DNA of 64,000 nt from an uncultured Parvularculaceae bacterium (GCA_913055785.1 CAJXLJ010000002.1:121203-185202); one strand, 5' to 3'; numbered from the stretch's first letter, positions 43,917-53,278 are shown. Notes: generated by a model from the letters alone, not told the origin. Translations and numbers: made by a program.

Positions 43917-44693
43917 ATGGCCCGCCGCAAACAGATATACGAAGGCAAGGCGAAAATCCTGTTCGAGGGACCGGAGCCGGGCACGATCATCCAGTATTTC
44001 AAGGACGACGCCACCGCATTCAATAATCAGAAGCACGCGGTGCTGGAGGGCAAGGGCGTCCTCAACAACCGGATTTCGGAATTCATCATGATGGGGCTCG
44101 AGCGGATCGGCGTGCCGACCCACTTCATCCGCCGCCTCAACATGCGCGAGCAGCTGGTGCGCCATGTGGAAATCGTCCCGCTCGAAGTGGTGGTGCGGAA
44201 TTTCGCCGCCGGCTCCCTCTCGAAGCGTCTCGGCATCGAGGACGGCGCAGCGCTCCCCCGCTCTGTCATCGAGTTCTACTACAAGGACGACAAGCTCGGC
44301 GATCCGCTGGTGTCCGAAGAACACATAACGGCGTTCAACTGGGCGAACCCCCAGGAGATCGACGACATGATGGCGCTGGCGCTCAGGATCAACGATTTCC
44401 TGTCGGGCCTCTTCGCAGGCGTCGGCATCAAACTCGTCGACTTCAAGGTCGAGTTCGGCCGGCAATATGAAGGCGACATGATGCGCCTCATCGTCGCCGA
44501 CGAGATCAGCCCGGATTCATGCCGCCTGTGGGACATGGAAACCGGCGACATCATGGACAAGGACCGCTTCCGCAAGGACCTCGGCAATGTCACCGACGCC
44601 TATCGCGAAGTGGCGCGACGTCTCGGCGTGCTACGCGAGAATGAGAATATCGGCGCCGCCGGCCCGGTGCTGGTCAGCGATAACGAGAAGTAA
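43917..44693 (+). CDS. purC: Phosphoribosylaminoimidazole-succinocarboxamide synthase
   Basis: SAICAR synthase, joining CAIR and aspartate with ATP in purine synthesis. The 258-residue protein shows the start [16 protein letters not shown], the KDDATAFNN signature, [16 protein letters not shown] written here as [17 protein letters not shown], and the SAICAR signature [10 protein letters not shown] (residues ~177-186) with [12 protein letters not shown]. All are conserved in bacterial PurC. It is usually followed directly by purS-purQ in alphaproteobacteria; here an opposing peptidase gene lies between. Confidence 0.97.
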   Translation: MARRKQIYEGKAKILFEGPEPGTIIQYFKDDATAFNNQKHAVLEGKGVLNNRISEFIMMGLERIGVPTHFIRRLNMREQLVRHVEIVPLEVVVRNFAAGSLSKRLGIEDGAALPRSVIEFYYKDDKLGDPLVSEEHITAFNWANPQEIDDMMALALRINDFLSGLFAGVGIKLVDFKVEFGRQYEGDMMRLIVADEISPDSCRLWDMETGDIMDKDRFRKDLGNVTDAYREVARRLGVLRENENIGAAGPVLVSDNEK

Positions 44694-44706
44694 CTCTCTC
44701 CCGGAG

Positions 44707-46113
44707 CTATTCCGCGGCTGGCCCAGCCAGTTCCTTCATGATGACCATCCAGTGGTCGAGGCCGTCATAAAACCCGTCGACCGGCATGCGCTCGTTCAAC
44801 CCATGAGCGTACATGTCGCTTTCCTTGATGAAGGCCGCGGAGATCGCGAGCGTCGGCACGCCGGCCTTGCGGTAATGCATGCCGTCGGTGCCGCCCGATT
44901 CCATATAGGAGCCGATCGGCAGGTCCGGATATCGCGCGTGCACGGCCTTTGAGAGCGCGGCGAGTACGTCCGGCCGCAATTCGCTGACCGGGCTGTCTGT
45001 CGGGTCGCCAAGCGTTGTGATTTCAAGCGCCTCATTGTCAATGACATCGGCAAGCGTCGCCTTAACGTCATCGACCGATACGCCGGGAAAGATGCGGCAA
45101 TTGATGGTCGCAGTCGCGCTTTGCGGCAGCGCGTTTTCGGCGTGCCCCGCTTTCAGCATGGTGGCGACGCAGGTGGTGCGGGTCGAGCCGATATAAGAGC
45201 CTTCCTCAGCGAGGCGGCGCGCGGCTTTCTTGTTCTTCGGGTTTTCGGAAAATTTCACCATCGCTTCGCCGAGATCGCCGCCGAGAGCCGGCCCGAGGCT
45301 CGCGAAAGTCGCCAGCGTGATGTCATTCCACATTACCGGGAACTGGTAGTCCTGAACCGCTTTGAGGGCTGCGGCGAGGTCGTAGATGGCGTTGTCCGCG
45401 CGCGGGCGCGAAGAGTGTCCGCCGGGATTATGCGCTGTTACTTCAAAAGTAACGTAGGTTTTTTCCGCCGCCTGGACGCCATAGCCAAGCGCTTCCCCGT
45501 TCGGCCCAAGAGAGCCGCCGCCTGCATCGGCGTTGAGCGCGAACTCAGCATCGGTAAGGTCCTTGCGGTCATAGGCGAGCATGCGCGTCGTCAGCATGCC
45601 GGTTTCCTCATCGCCGGAGAACGCCAGCACGAGATCGCGGTTCGGCGTGAAGCCTTCCTTCTTCAGACGGATGAATGTCTGGGTGAGATTCATGATCCCG
45701 TATTTATTGTCGATCGTTCCGCGCCCGAAGAAATAGCCGTCCTTTTCAGTGAGCTCGAAAGGATCGAGCTCCCAGTCTTCCGGATTGGCGTCAACGACAT
45801 CCATATGGCCGAGAAACAGGATCGGCTTCTTGCCGCTGGAGCCGTCGCCGCGATAGCGCACGACAAGCCCCGCCGTTTCCTCAACCGGCAGGATGTGAAT
45901 ATCCTCCCCGGAGAAACCGGCGGCCTTGAGTTCGCCGGCGAGGTACTGCGCCATCTTCGGCACCTGTCCGTGCCCCTTTGCGGTGCGCATGGCGATAATC
46001 GTGCGATAGATTTCAAGCGCCTTCGCTTCGTCCGCATCAGCGGGCTCGCGGGCGGTTGCGGCGGCGCTCATCAAGGCGGCGGCGGCGACGGCGGACAGCA
46101 TTTTGCGAATCAT
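44707..46113 (-). CDS. M20-family metallopeptidase, exported
   Basis: A 468-residue di-zinc peptidase or deacylase with a signal peptide (cleavage near ATA-REP, residue ~22). Metal ligands are seen in FLGHMDVVDA (His and Asp), GRGTIDNKYG (bridging Asp), the catalytic GDEETG, NADAGG and the final histidine in YAHGLNER. The insertion domain for dimerisation (about 210-330) begins near YVTFEVTAHNPGGHSSRP. This matches M20 dipeptidase/carboxypeptidase proteins of the periplasmic type. It is oriented against purC and purS, and the position of this gene splits the usual purCSQ cluster. Confidence 0.92.
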   Translation of the reverse strand: MIRKMLSAVAAAALMSAAATAREPADADEAKALEIYRTIIAMRTAKGHGQVPKMAQYLAGELKAAGFSGEDIHILPVEETAGLVVRYRGDGSSGKKPILFLGHMDVVDANPEDWELDPFELTEKDGYFFGRGTIDNKYGIMNLTQTFIRLKKEGFTPNRDLVLAFSGDEETGMLTTRMLAYDRKDLTDAEFALNADAGGGSLGPNGEALGYGVQAAEKTYVTFEVTAHNPGGHSSRPRADNAIYDLAAALKAVQDYQFPVMWNDITLATFASLGPALGGDLGEAMVKFSENPKNKKAARRLAEEGSYIGSTRTTCVATMLKAGHAENALPQSATATINCRIFPGVSVDDVKATLADVIDNEALEITTLGDPTDSPVSELRPDVLAALSKAVHARYPDLPIGSYMESGGTDGMHYRKAGVPTLAISAAFIKESDMYAHGLNERMPVDGFYDGLDHWMVIMKELAGPAAE

Positions 46114-46240
46114 CTGGTCTCCCCTCTGTTCGCCGCAACCCTAAAAGGACCGGAACGCAACGGCAATGCCGCCGCGCTGTTGCCTCGCCGCCCGGGGCGG
46201 CGTAAGGGATGCCCGAAACTCGCAGCCGGCGGAAATGTCC

Positions 46241-46483
46241 ATGAAAGCCAAGATCATCATTACCCTCAAAAACGGCGTTCTCGACCCGCAAGGCAAAGCC
46301 ATTGAGGGCGCCCTTAAGGGGCTTGGCTTCGATGGCGTTTCAGACGTGCGCCAGGGCAAGGAAATCGAACTCAAACTCGACGAGACCGACGAGGCCGCCG
46401 CCCGCGCCAAAGCTGAAGAGATGTGCAAGAAGCTCCTCGCCAATCCGGTGATGGAGAATTACGCAATTGAAATCATGGCCTAG
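46241..46483 (+). CDS. purS: Phosphoribosylformylglycinamidine synthase, subunit PurS
   Basis: Small subunit of the three-part FGAM synthase (PurL-PurQ-PurS). The 80-residue protein starts MKAKIIITLKNGVLDPQGKA and continues with GFDGVSDVRQGKEIEL, both diagnostic, and ends with the MCKKLLANPVMENY helix. ATG at 46241 is chosen over one two codons upstream at 46235; both are possible. It precedes purQ by 3 bp. PurL is not found downstream within the window. Confidence 0.95.
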   Translation: MKAKIIITLKNGVLDPQGKAIEGALKGLGFDGVSDVRQGKEIELKLDETDEAAARAKAEEMCKKLLANPVMENYAIEIMA

Positions 46484-46486
46484 CCT

Positions 46487-47152
46487 ATGAAACCCGCCGT
46501 CATCGTCTTTCCCGCTTCAAATTGCGATCGCGATATCGCCGTCGCCCTAGAAAAGGCGACCGGCAAGGCGCCGGCGATGGTGTGGCACGGCGATGCGAGC
46601 CTGCCGGCCGAAACGGATTTCATCGTCCTGCCGGGCGGCTTTTCCTATGGCGATTATCTGCGCTCCGGCGCCATGGCGGCGAAGTCGCCGATCATGCGCG
46701 ATGTGATCGAGAAGGCGAAGGCGGGAACGCCGGTCATCGGCGTCTGCAACGGGTTTCAGATCCTTTGCGAAACCGGCCTCCTGCCGGGCGCGCTGATGCG
46801 CAACGCCGGCCTCAATTTCGTCTGCCGCACGGTCACGCTGGAAGTCGAAAACAGCCAGTCGATGTTCACGAGCGCGTTTGAAAAAGGCCAGTATGTGGAC
46901 TTTCCCGTCGCCCATCATGACGGCAACTATTTCGCCGATGACGAAACGCTTGACCGTCTTGAAGGCGAAGGCCGCGTGGCGTTCCGCTATGTAGACAATC
47001 CCAACGGGTCGGCGCGGGATATTGCGGGCGTGCTCGGCGACGGCGGCAATGTGCTGGGGCTGATGCCTCACCCGGAACGCATGATCTCACCGCTGCTCGG
47101 CGGCATAGACGGCGCGGCGTTTTTCAGAGGCGTGGTTGACGCCGCGGCGTGA
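46487..47152 (+). CDS. purQ: Phosphoribosylformylglycinamidine synthase, glutaminase subunit PurQ
   Basis: Class I glutamine amidotransferase supplying ammonia to PurL. The 221-residue protein has FPASNCDRD at the start, [12 protein letters not shown], the nucleophile cysteine in GVCNGFQIL (around residue 87), and the catalytic His-Glu pair in LMPHPERM near residue 195. All are intact. It lies 3 bp after purS. In most alphaproteobacteria purL follows, but here the next gene is a beta-helix lipoprotein after a 72-bp gap with an independent ribosome-binding site. Confidence 0.96.
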   Translation: MKPAVIVFPASNCDRDIAVALEKATGKAPAMVWHGDASLPAETDFIVLPGGFSYGDYLRSGAMAAKSPIMRDVIEKAKAGTPVIGVCNGFQILCETGLLPGALMRNAGLNFVCRTVTLEVENSQSMFTSAFEKGQYVDFPVAHHDGNYFADDETLDRLEGEGRVAFRYVDNPNGSARDIAGVLGDGGNVLGLMPHPERMISPLLGGIDGAAFFRGVVDAAA

Positions 47153-47224
47153 CCTGCACGCCAGCCTTTTTCCCGACCGCCTGATCCCCTATTCTCCCCC
47201 GCAATCACGAGGGAGGCTGCGATC

Positions 47225-48451
47225 ATGAAATACTGGATTCTGGCGGGAGCGGGTCTGGCGCTCGCCGCATGCGGGCAAAAAACCGAAGCGCCGGCGGCGG
47301 ACGCCTCCTATCAGGAAACCCTGATGGCGCAGCTTCTGGACGCCAAGCCGGGGGACGTCATCGAAATCCCTGAAGGGACCTTCGCCTTCGACCGCTCCTT
47401 AAGCCTCACCGTCGACGGCGTCACCATACGCGGCAAGGGCATGGATAAGTCGGTCCTCTCCTTCAAAAACCAGGTCGCGGGCGCGGAAGGCCTGATCGTC
47501 ACGGCTAACGACTTCACCATCGAAGACCTCGCCATCGAAGACCCGAAAGGCGACGCGCTGAAAATTTCCGAAGCGGAAAACATCGTCATCCGCCGGGTGC
47601 GCACCGAATGGACCGGCGGCCCGAAGACGTCGAACGGCGCCTACGGCATCTACCCTGTGCAGACGAAGAATGTGCTGATGGAGGAAAACGTCGCCATCGC
47701 CGCCGCCGACGCAGGGCTTTATATCGGCCAGTCGCAGAATGTCGTCGTGCGCAACAATCGCGCTGAATACAATGTCGCCGGCATTGAGATCGAGAACACG
47801 TTCGACGCCGACGTTTACGGCAATGTCGCGACCAACAACACCGGCGGCATTCTCGTCTTCAACATGCCGAACCTGAAACAGCCCGGCGCGCGCACGCGCG
47901 TTTTCGACAATGATGTTGTCGAGAACAACACGAAGAATTTCGGCCATGAGGGAACGCCGGTGGCGACTATTCCGGCAGGCTCCGGCGTCGTCATCAACTC
48001 CAACGACTATGTCGAAATTTTCAACAATCGCATTATCGGCAACAAGACCGCCAACGTCATTATCTCCAGCGTCTACTCCTCCGGTATTTCTCAGGAGGGC
48101 ATGAGCGAAGATTTCGACGCCTATCCGGAAGCGATCTATGTCTACGACAATGAAATGAGCGGCGGCGGCAAAAACCCCGACGGGCTTGAATTACAGGCGC
48201 TCAAAATCGCCAAGTTCGGCCCCCTCGGCGCCCTGCCGGATGTGCTGTGGGACGGCTTCGTCGATCCGGCGAAACTTGAGAACGGCGCGCTCCCCGCCGA
48301 CATGCGCATCTGTATTCAGAACGGCGACGCCGAGGTCATCAATGTCGACGGGCCGAATGAATTCAAGAACCCGCGCGTCGCAACGGCGGATCATGACTGC
48401 GCGCTGCCGAAACTGCCGGCTGTCACGCTGACCGGGCCGCTGGCTGAGTAA
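47225..48451 (+). CDS. Parallel beta-helix repeat lipoprotein (pairs with di-haem partner)
   Basis: A 408-residue lipoprotein with signal MKYWILAGAGLALAACG (cysteine 16). The mature protein begins with a pectate-lyase-like cap DAKPGDVIEIPEGTF and then repeats of about 22-25 residues such as VTIRGKGMDKSVL, FTIEDLAIEDPKGDAL, IVIRRVRTEW, VLMEENVAIAAADAGLY and VVVRNNRAEYNVAGIEI, i.e. right-handed parallel beta-helix turns. It resembles the TIGR03805 family, which I recall as occurring in two-gene pairs with the di-haem family found here as the next gene. Its stop overlaps that start by one base (TAATG). Its ligand is unknown. Confidence 0.88.
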   Translation: MKYWILAGAGLALAACGQKTEAPAADASYQETLMAQLLDAKPGDVIEIPEGTFAFDRSLSLTVDGVTIRGKGMDKSVLSFKNQVAGAEGLIVTANDFTIEDLAIEDPKGDALKISEAENIVIRRVRTEWTGGPKTSNGAYGIYPVQTKNVLMEENVAIAAADAGLYIGQSQNVVVRNNRAEYNVAGIEIENTFDADVYGNVATNNTGGILVFNMPNLKQPGARTRVFDNDVVENNTKNFGHEGTPVATIPAGSGVVINSNDYVEIFNNRIIGNKTANVIISSVYSSGISQEGMSEDFDAYPEAIYVYDNEMSGGGKNPDGLELQALKIAKFGPLGALPDVLWDGFVDPAKLENGALPADMRICIQNGDAEVINVDGPNEFKNPRVATADHDCALPKLPAVTLTGPLAE

Positions 48452-49566
48452 TGCGCGGCTGGGTCGTTATTGCGTTCTTGCTGATCGCCGCCTGCTCCGG
48501 CGAACAGACGGCGAAGCCCGCCTATCATGCAACGGACAATCCCGAACGCCTGAGCGAATGGGGCATGTCCGGCGTTTCGGACGGCGCGCTGCGTCTTGCC
48601 GAAGGCGTCACCCCTTACGATCTCGCCACGCCGCTTTTTTCCGACTACGCGTTGAAACTGCGGACCGTCTGGATTCCGGAAAGTCAGGCGGCGACCTATG
48701 ATGAAAGCGAAGCGTTTGATTTCCCTGTCGGCACAGTTTTCACGAAGACATTTTATTACAAACAAGAAGGCGCGGCATGGACCGGCGCAGTCCTGCAAGC
48801 CGAAGGGCCTGTCCTGTCCTATAACGCCCTGCCGCTTGAAGGCGTACGGTTGATAGAGACGCGCGTGCTCGTTCATCGCGAAAACGGATGGGCGGCGCTT
48901 CCCTATGTCTGGAACGAAGATCAGACCGACGCATATTTGAAACGCACTGGTGACGTCCAGCGGCTGACCCTCGTTCGCACCGACGGCCGCGCCGAAGAAT
49001 TCGCCTACCTCGTCCCGGACGCAAACCAGTGCGCGGCCTGTCATGCGACGAATGCGACAACGAGAGCGATCAAGCCGATTGGCCCCAAGGCGCGGCATCT
49101 CAACAAGCCGTCGACCTTTGTTCATGGCGTCAACCAGCTTGAAGACTGGATGACGGCCGGCCTTCTCACCGGAGACGTTGGCAATGCGGCGGCGGTTCCG
49201 CAAAACGCCGTGTGGACGGATGAAACCGCAACAATCGAGCGCCGGGCGCGCGCCTATCTCGACGCAAATTGCGCCCACTGCCACAACCCGAACGGCGCAG
49301 CGGACACGTCCGGGCTCAATCTAGAACCGGATGCGCAAGGCCCCGCCATGGGGTTTTGCAAATCGCCGATCGCCGCGGGCGGCGGCTCCGGCGGTCGCCC
49401 GTTCGACATTGTTCCCGGCGCGCCGGATCAATCGATCACCGTATTCCGTTTGCAAACAACAGACCCCGGCGCGATGATGCCGGAGCTCGGCCGCGCGGTT
49501 TCCCATGAGGAAGGCGTCGCACTGATCGCCGAGTGGATTGCGCAGATGGATGGGAACTGCGGGTAA
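48451..49566 (+). CDS. Di-haem c-type cytochrome-like lipoprotein (HNE_0200/SO2930 family)
   Basis: A 371-residue lipoprotein with signal ending LIAAC (cysteine 15). Two c-type haem sites are visible: CAACH in DANQCAACHATN (residues ~190-201) and CAHCH in DANCAHCHNPNG (~270-281). It fits the family I recall as TIGR03806, first named from a Hyphomonas gene, whose members are regular neighbours of the beta-helix protein TIGR03805. The N-terminal half (DLATPLFSDYALKLRTVWIP) is a family-specific domain of unknown fold. The translationally coupled start argues for a shared periplasmic complex. Electron-transfer role is inference. Confidence 0.87.
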   Translation: MRGWVVIAFLLIAACSGEQTAKPAYHATDNPERLSEWGMSGVSDGALRLAEGVTPYDLATPLFSDYALKLRTVWIPESQAATYDESEAFDFPVGTVFTKTFYYKQEGAAWTGAVLQAEGPVLSYNALPLEGVRLIETRVLVHRENGWAALPYVWNEDQTDAYLKRTGDVQRLTLVRTDGRAEEFAYLVPDANQCAACHATNATTRAIKPIGPKARHLNKPSTFVHGVNQLEDWMTAGLLTGDVGNAAAVPQNAVWTDETATIERRARAYLDANCAHCHNPNGAADTSGLNLEPDAQGPAMGFCKSPIAAGGGSGGRPFDIVPGAPDQSITVFRLQTTDPGAMMPELGRAVSHEEGVALIAEWIAQMDGNCG

Positions 49567-49604
49567 CGCGGGCGATTGACCGAGATTCCATTTTCCGGCG
49601 CCGG

Positions 49605-50207
49605 TCAATCCGCCCTGTTATAATCGAAATCCGTGTACGCAGCAGCATAGGCGAAAGCGTCTTCGAAACCGGCGACGCTCAGCCCGAGGCTTTCATCGGT
49701 TTCGCTCAGCACATTCAACTGACACTGTTTCGCAAGGCGCATCGCCGAAATCGCCGCATGGGCCTGCGGTCCGCCGTACGCCTTGCGACGCACGCCGTCG
49801 CCCGGCGCGAGCCCGATAATTTTCTGGCCGCCGCAATGAACGACATAGGCGACGCCCGGCTCAATGCGCGAGATCGGCGTGAAGTCGATCACCGCATCCT
49901 GACCGGCCGCGCCGGGCGTATCCGGATGACGCCAGAGCTCAATCGACACGCCTTCAAGCGCCCACGCATACTGGCTGTCGGAAAAGAGCTTGCCGCTCGC
50001 CGGCTTCAAAGAGCACCAGCGCGTTCCGACGGCGGCGCCGTTGCGCTTTTCAGTACAGGCGACGAGCCAGTCGCCCGCGCGCCCGTATTTGGTGGCGTAG
50101 GCGCCGTCCCTTCCAGCCGAGCGCTCGGCGTAGATCGACACTTCTTCGCCATAGCCGCTTGTCGCGCTGAAGAAACCCAACAGGATTACAAAAAAAGTGA
50201 TGCGCAT
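49605..50207 (-). CDS. Secreted protein, weakly similar to invasion-associated locus B (IalB) proteins
   Basis: A 200-residue exported protein with a signal peptide ending near SGYG-EEV (residue ~20). The GDWLVACTE segment followed by RWCSL resembles the DWxxxC...C arrangement of the IalB family, but the likeness is short and I would not call it firmly. Paired cysteines (around 49 and 64, with others at 124 and 161) suggest disulfides in the periplasm. It stands alone between the di-haem gene (convergent) and the hopene cyclase gene on the same strand. Confidence 0.7.
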   Translation of the reverse strand: MRITFFVILLGFFSATSGYGEEVSIYAERSAGRDGAYATKYGRAGDWLVACTEKRNGAAVGTRWCSLKPASGKLFSDSQYAWALEGVSIELWRHPDTPGAAGQDAVIDFTPISRIEPGVAYVVHCGGQKIIGLAPGDGVRRKAYGGPQAHAAISAMRLAKQCQLNVLSETDESLGLSVAGFEDAFAYAAAYTDFDYNRAD

Positions 50208-50277
50208 CGCCGCCTCCGAATCGCTATGTCGGCGGAAATTTATCCTGAGTCGGAATAATGCGAATTTTCGCGGCGAA

Positions 50278-52338
50278 TCAGCTCAAGCGAAGCGCCTTCC
50301 GCACCCGTCCCATCGCCATCAACGGGAAGTAGTGGCGGTAAAGATTGTAATTGATCATGAAGGCGCGCGAGAGTTCGGCGCCCTGTTTCAAGCGTTCCTC
50401 CAGGAGCGGGTCGCCAAGCTTGATGGTGGCGCCGACGCCGTAACCCGGAAAGCCTGTGCCGGTATATTCGGGCTCTTCCCATGTGCCGTTATTTTGGCGT
50501 TCGACCAGAAACGCGACGCCCTTTTCGATCGCATCCCTGTCTTCTGCGCGGTTCGCGGCGATCAGTCCCATAAGCGCCCAGGCGGTTTGCGACGCTGTCG
50601 GCGCGCCCTCGCCTTTCGACTTGGCGTCCATATAGGACGCGCAGCTTTCGCCCCAGCCGCCGCCTTCCTGCTGTTTCGACTTCAGCCAGTCGCAGGCGCG
50701 GGCGATATAGGGCCGCGACATGTCCTCGCCGATCGCTTCAAGCGCCGGCAGAACGGCGCCGGTTCCGTAAATATAGTTGACGCCCCAGCGGCCGAACCAT
50801 GAACCGTCCGCCTCCTGTTCGGCTTTGAGATAGTCAATCGCATGTTTGACATTCGGATGATCCATGCGGAAGCCGAGCTTTCCGAACGCTTCGACGATAT
50901 GCGCCGTCACATCGACGGAAGGGGGGTCGAGCGCCTCGCCGAAATCGCAGAAGGGAATACGCGTCAGGTACTTCTTGTCATTGTCCTTGTCGAAAGCGCC
51001 CCAGCCGCCATTCTTGCACTGCATGGCGAAGAGCCAGTTGACACCCTTCTCAATCGCTTTTTCGATTCCCTTCGCTTTCCATTTCGGATCGTTGCGGAAC
51101 TGCGAAAGAACGATCAGCGCCACCGCCGTGTCGTCCGTATCGGGATAAAAGTAGTTCTTGTATTCGAACGCCCAGCCCCCCGGCTCGACATGGGGTACCT
51201 TCACTTGCCAATCGCCGGGCCGCAATACTTGCTGATCGAGCACCCAGTTGAGCGCTTTTTCAACCACCACGGCCTGCCGTTTGTTGAGCGCGCAATCGTC
51301 GAAAGCAAGCAGCGTCAGCACCGTATCCCAGACCGGCGAGGTCGAGGCCTGAATCCAGGTCGCCTCACCGACATCGACGCGCCAGCGCGGGTCGTCAAGC
51401 GCGCCAAGCCCCGCCGCCAGCACCGGATGATCGGTTGCATAACCTTCATTGTAGAGGGCCATCAGCGAATAAATCCACGGCGGCTGAATGCCGCCCCAGA
51501 CGCCGTCCGCGTCCTGATGCTCGATGATCCACTCAAGTGCGCGTTTGACGGCGCCTTTGCGCAAAGGCGCGATGCCCGCCGACTGACCGATATGCAGCGC
51601 GCGATCGATCCCCAGAAACAGGCTGTCGATGATGTCGGCGCCGGGTTTTTCCGGATAGGCATAATCGAAGTTCGTTCTGCCCTCGGGGAACAGTTCGTCA
51701 AGCCGCTGCTCCGGCGGCAGCTTGCGCGCAGGACGCCGCGCGGAAAGCACGGCGATCGGCATCAGCGTCGCGCGCGCCCACTGCGCGAAATTGTAAATCG
51801 AAAACGGAAACCAGTTCGGAAAGTAAATGACTTCCGGCGGCAGGTTCGGCGTCCTCGTCCATGGGTACTCACCGATCAGCGCCAGCCAGTAACGCGTGAA
51901 GACGCGGATATTTTTAAGCCCGCCCTTTGACATGATCCACTGATGGGCTTTCTTCATCGCCAGATCGTCTTTGGAAACGCCGCAGGAGCGCAAGGCTGCA
52001 TAGGCCTCGACCGTAGTGTTGATGTCGCCAGCCGGCGCGCCGTAATAGATCCGCCAGGAACCGTCCTCGCTTTGCGATTGCTTCAGGCTTTCCGCGAGAC
52101 GCGGCCGCAGATGATGGTCCTCAAGCCCCATGAACCACAGGGCGAGAATCCACTGCGCTTCCATGCAGGAATTCGATTCAAGCCGCCCGACCCAGTATCC
52201 TTCGGGCTTTTGACGGGCGGCGAGCCAGTCCGCCGCCGCTTCGATGGACGCCGTCAACTGCGGGCCGAAATTCGACCGCGCTCCGCTCGTACTGCTTTCT
52301 TCGTCAAACACCGCCGTCAAATCCCAACTCCGGCCCAT
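50278..52338 (-). CDS. shc: Squalene-hopene cyclase
   Basis: Cyclises squalene to hopene, the first step of hopanoid synthesis, as a monotopic membrane enzyme. The protein is 686 residues from the ATG at 52336-52338; a GTG four codons upstream is an alternative, and no good ribosome-binding site distinguishes them. The catalytic aspartates lie in DTDD (residues ~400-403, context YFYPDTDDTAVAL). QW-type motifs such as QKPEGYWVG, QSEDGSWR, QDADGVWGG, QCKNGGWGAF, QEADGSWFG and QQEGGGWGE are spread through both alpha-barrel domains. No hpn genes accompany it in this window. Confidence 0.96.
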   Translation of the reverse strand: MGRSWDLTAVFDEESSTSGARSNFGPQLTASIEAAADWLAARQKPEGYWVGRLESNSCMEAQWILALWFMGLEDHHLRPRLAESLKQSQSEDGSWRIYYGAPAGDINTTVEAYAALRSCGVSKDDLAMKKAHQWIMSKGGLKNIRVFTRYWLALIGEYPWTRTPNLPPEVIYFPNWFPFSIYNFAQWARATLMPIAVLSARRPARKLPPEQRLDELFPEGRTNFDYAYPEKPGADIIDSLFLGIDRALHIGQSAGIAPLRKGAVKRALEWIIEHQDADGVWGGIQPPWIYSLMALYNEGYATDHPVLAAGLGALDDPRWRVDVGEATWIQASTSPVWDTVLTLLAFDDCALNKRQAVVVEKALNWVLDQQVLRPGDWQVKVPHVEPGGWAFEYKNYFYPDTDDTAVALIVLSQFRNDPKWKAKGIEKAIEKGVNWLFAMQCKNGGWGAFDKDNDKKYLTRIPFCDFGEALDPPSVDVTAHIVEAFGKLGFRMDHPNVKHAIDYLKAEQEADGSWFGRWGVNYIYGTGAVLPALEAIGEDMSRPYIARACDWLKSKQQEGGGWGESCASYMDAKSKGEGAPTASQTAWALMGLIAANRAEDRDAIEKGVAFLVERQNNGTWEEPEYTGTGFPGYGVGATIKLGDPLLEERLKQGAELSRAFMINYNLYRHYFPLMAMGRVRKALRLS

Positions 52339-52376
52339 CCTGAACGCCACGTCTTAGCGCGCCAGGATAGCAGGGG

Positions 52377-52784
52377 CTAGACCTTGACCAATCGCTGAAG
52401 ACCCATGCCCGCCAGCATCGCCGCCAAAAACGCAAAAGGCGCGAGACCGCCGATCGTAACGATTGTCAGTCCCGGCCCCGGGCAAAGTCCCGCCATGCCC
52501 CAGCCGACGCCGAAAAGCGCCGCTCCTGTCAGAAGCGGGCGGTCGATCACGGTTTTGACCGGCAGTTGAAACGCCGCTTCAAACGCCGGCTTCCGCCGCG
52601 CCAGCACGATACGGTAGCCGATGAGCGTCGTCGCGAGCGCCGACATCATGACAACGATAAGCGACGGGTCCCAGTTCCCTGCAATATCGAGGAAACCGAG
52701 AATTTTTTGCGGATTGGACATCTGCGAGATGACGAGCCCGAGACCGAAAAGAAGGCCGACGAGGAAGGAGGAAAGCAGTCGCAT
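52377..52784 (-). CDS. YeeE/YedE-family membrane protein, second half-transporter
   Basis: A 135-residue inner-membrane protein, about half of a full YeeE/YedE. It has four predicted helices and the conserved cysteine in GVGWGMAGLCPGPGL. Relatives import thiosulfate or other sulfur species. The ATG at 52782-52784 was chosen over a TTG four codons upstream. It begins one base after the partner gene's stop, forming a pair of half-transporters typical of DUF6691/DUF395 gene pairs next to persulfide dioxygenase genes. Confidence 0.9.
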   Translation of the reverse strand: MRLLSSFLVGLLFGLGLVISQMSNPQKILGFLDIAGNWDPSLIVVMMSALATTLIGYRIVLARRKPAFEAAFQLPVKTVIDRPLLTGAALFGVGWGMAGLCPGPGLTIVTIGGLAPFAFLAAMLAGMGLQRLVKV

Positions 52785-52785
52785 A

Positions 52786-53211
52786 TTAAAACCCAAGGAT
52801 ACGATGAAGGATGAACACGGTGGCGAGCGCCGTCGCCATGAACGTGCCGGTCGCCGCGATAGAACGCTTCGACAATCGCGCCATGCCGCAGACGCCGTGG
52901 CCGGATGTACAGCCGCCGCCGAGCCGCGCGCCGAAACCGACGAGCAGCCCGCCCAGCGCTGTCAGCCATATGGGATGCGTAAATGTGACAGCGGGCTTTT
53001 CCGAAATCGCAAGCCACGCAACAAGCGGCGAGAGGATAAGGCCGGCGACAAACGCCGCGCGCCAGGCCCAGTCGCCTTTCACCGGCGTTAAAGCCCCGGC
53101 GACGATGCCGCTGATGCCGGCGATGCGGCCGTTGAGGGCCATAAAAAGAACCGCGGAAAGGCCGATGAGAAACCCGCCAAGGGCGGCTGACAGGGGCGTA
53201 AAACTATCCAT
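52786..53211 (-). CDS. YeeE/YedE-family membrane protein, first half-transporter
   Basis: A 141-residue inner-membrane protein with four predicted helices. The conserved cysteine motif GGGCTSGHGVCG (residues ~98-109) is the sulfur-handling site in the YeeE family, where cysteines relay thiosulfate or sulfane sulfur. A strong GGAGG ribosome-binding site precedes the ATG. It is divergent from the ArsR gene at 53312, and the 100-bp gap holds a palindrome likely to control both arms. With its partner it should make a full sulfur-compound channel. Confidence 0.93.
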   Translation of the reverse strand: MDSFTPLSAALGGFLIGLSAVLFMALNGRIAGISGIVAGALTPVKGDWAWRAAFVAGLILSPLVAWLAISEKPAVTFTHPIWLTALGGLLVGFGARLGGGCTSGHGVCGMARLSKRSIAATGTFMATALATVFILHRILGF

Positions 53212-53255
53212 AAAGCGCTTTTCCTCCGATGGCGCGATGTCGCATCTCTTGAAAC

Positions 53256-53278
53256 TTAATATATATCATATATGTTAA
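53256..53278. promoter_or_regulatory. Near-perfect palindrome, putative operator of the ArsR regulator
   Basis: The half-site TTAATATATAT (53256-53266) and its partner ATATATGTTAA (53268-53278) form an 11-bp inverted repeat with one mismatch around a central C. It is strikingly AT-rich in GC-rich DNA and lies in the divergent gap between the YeeE/YedE pair and the ArsR-family gene. BigR/SqrR-type regulators of sulfide genes bind AT-rich palindromes in such gaps, so autorepression and control of both arms is the likely role. Binding is inferred, not shown. Confidence 0.75.

Noticed and set aside
52377..53211. The two YeeE/YedE genes as one frameshifted full-length transporter
   Set aside because: Each half has its own conserved cysteine motif, four helices and a sensible start, and such split pairs are common next to persulfide dioxygenase genes.
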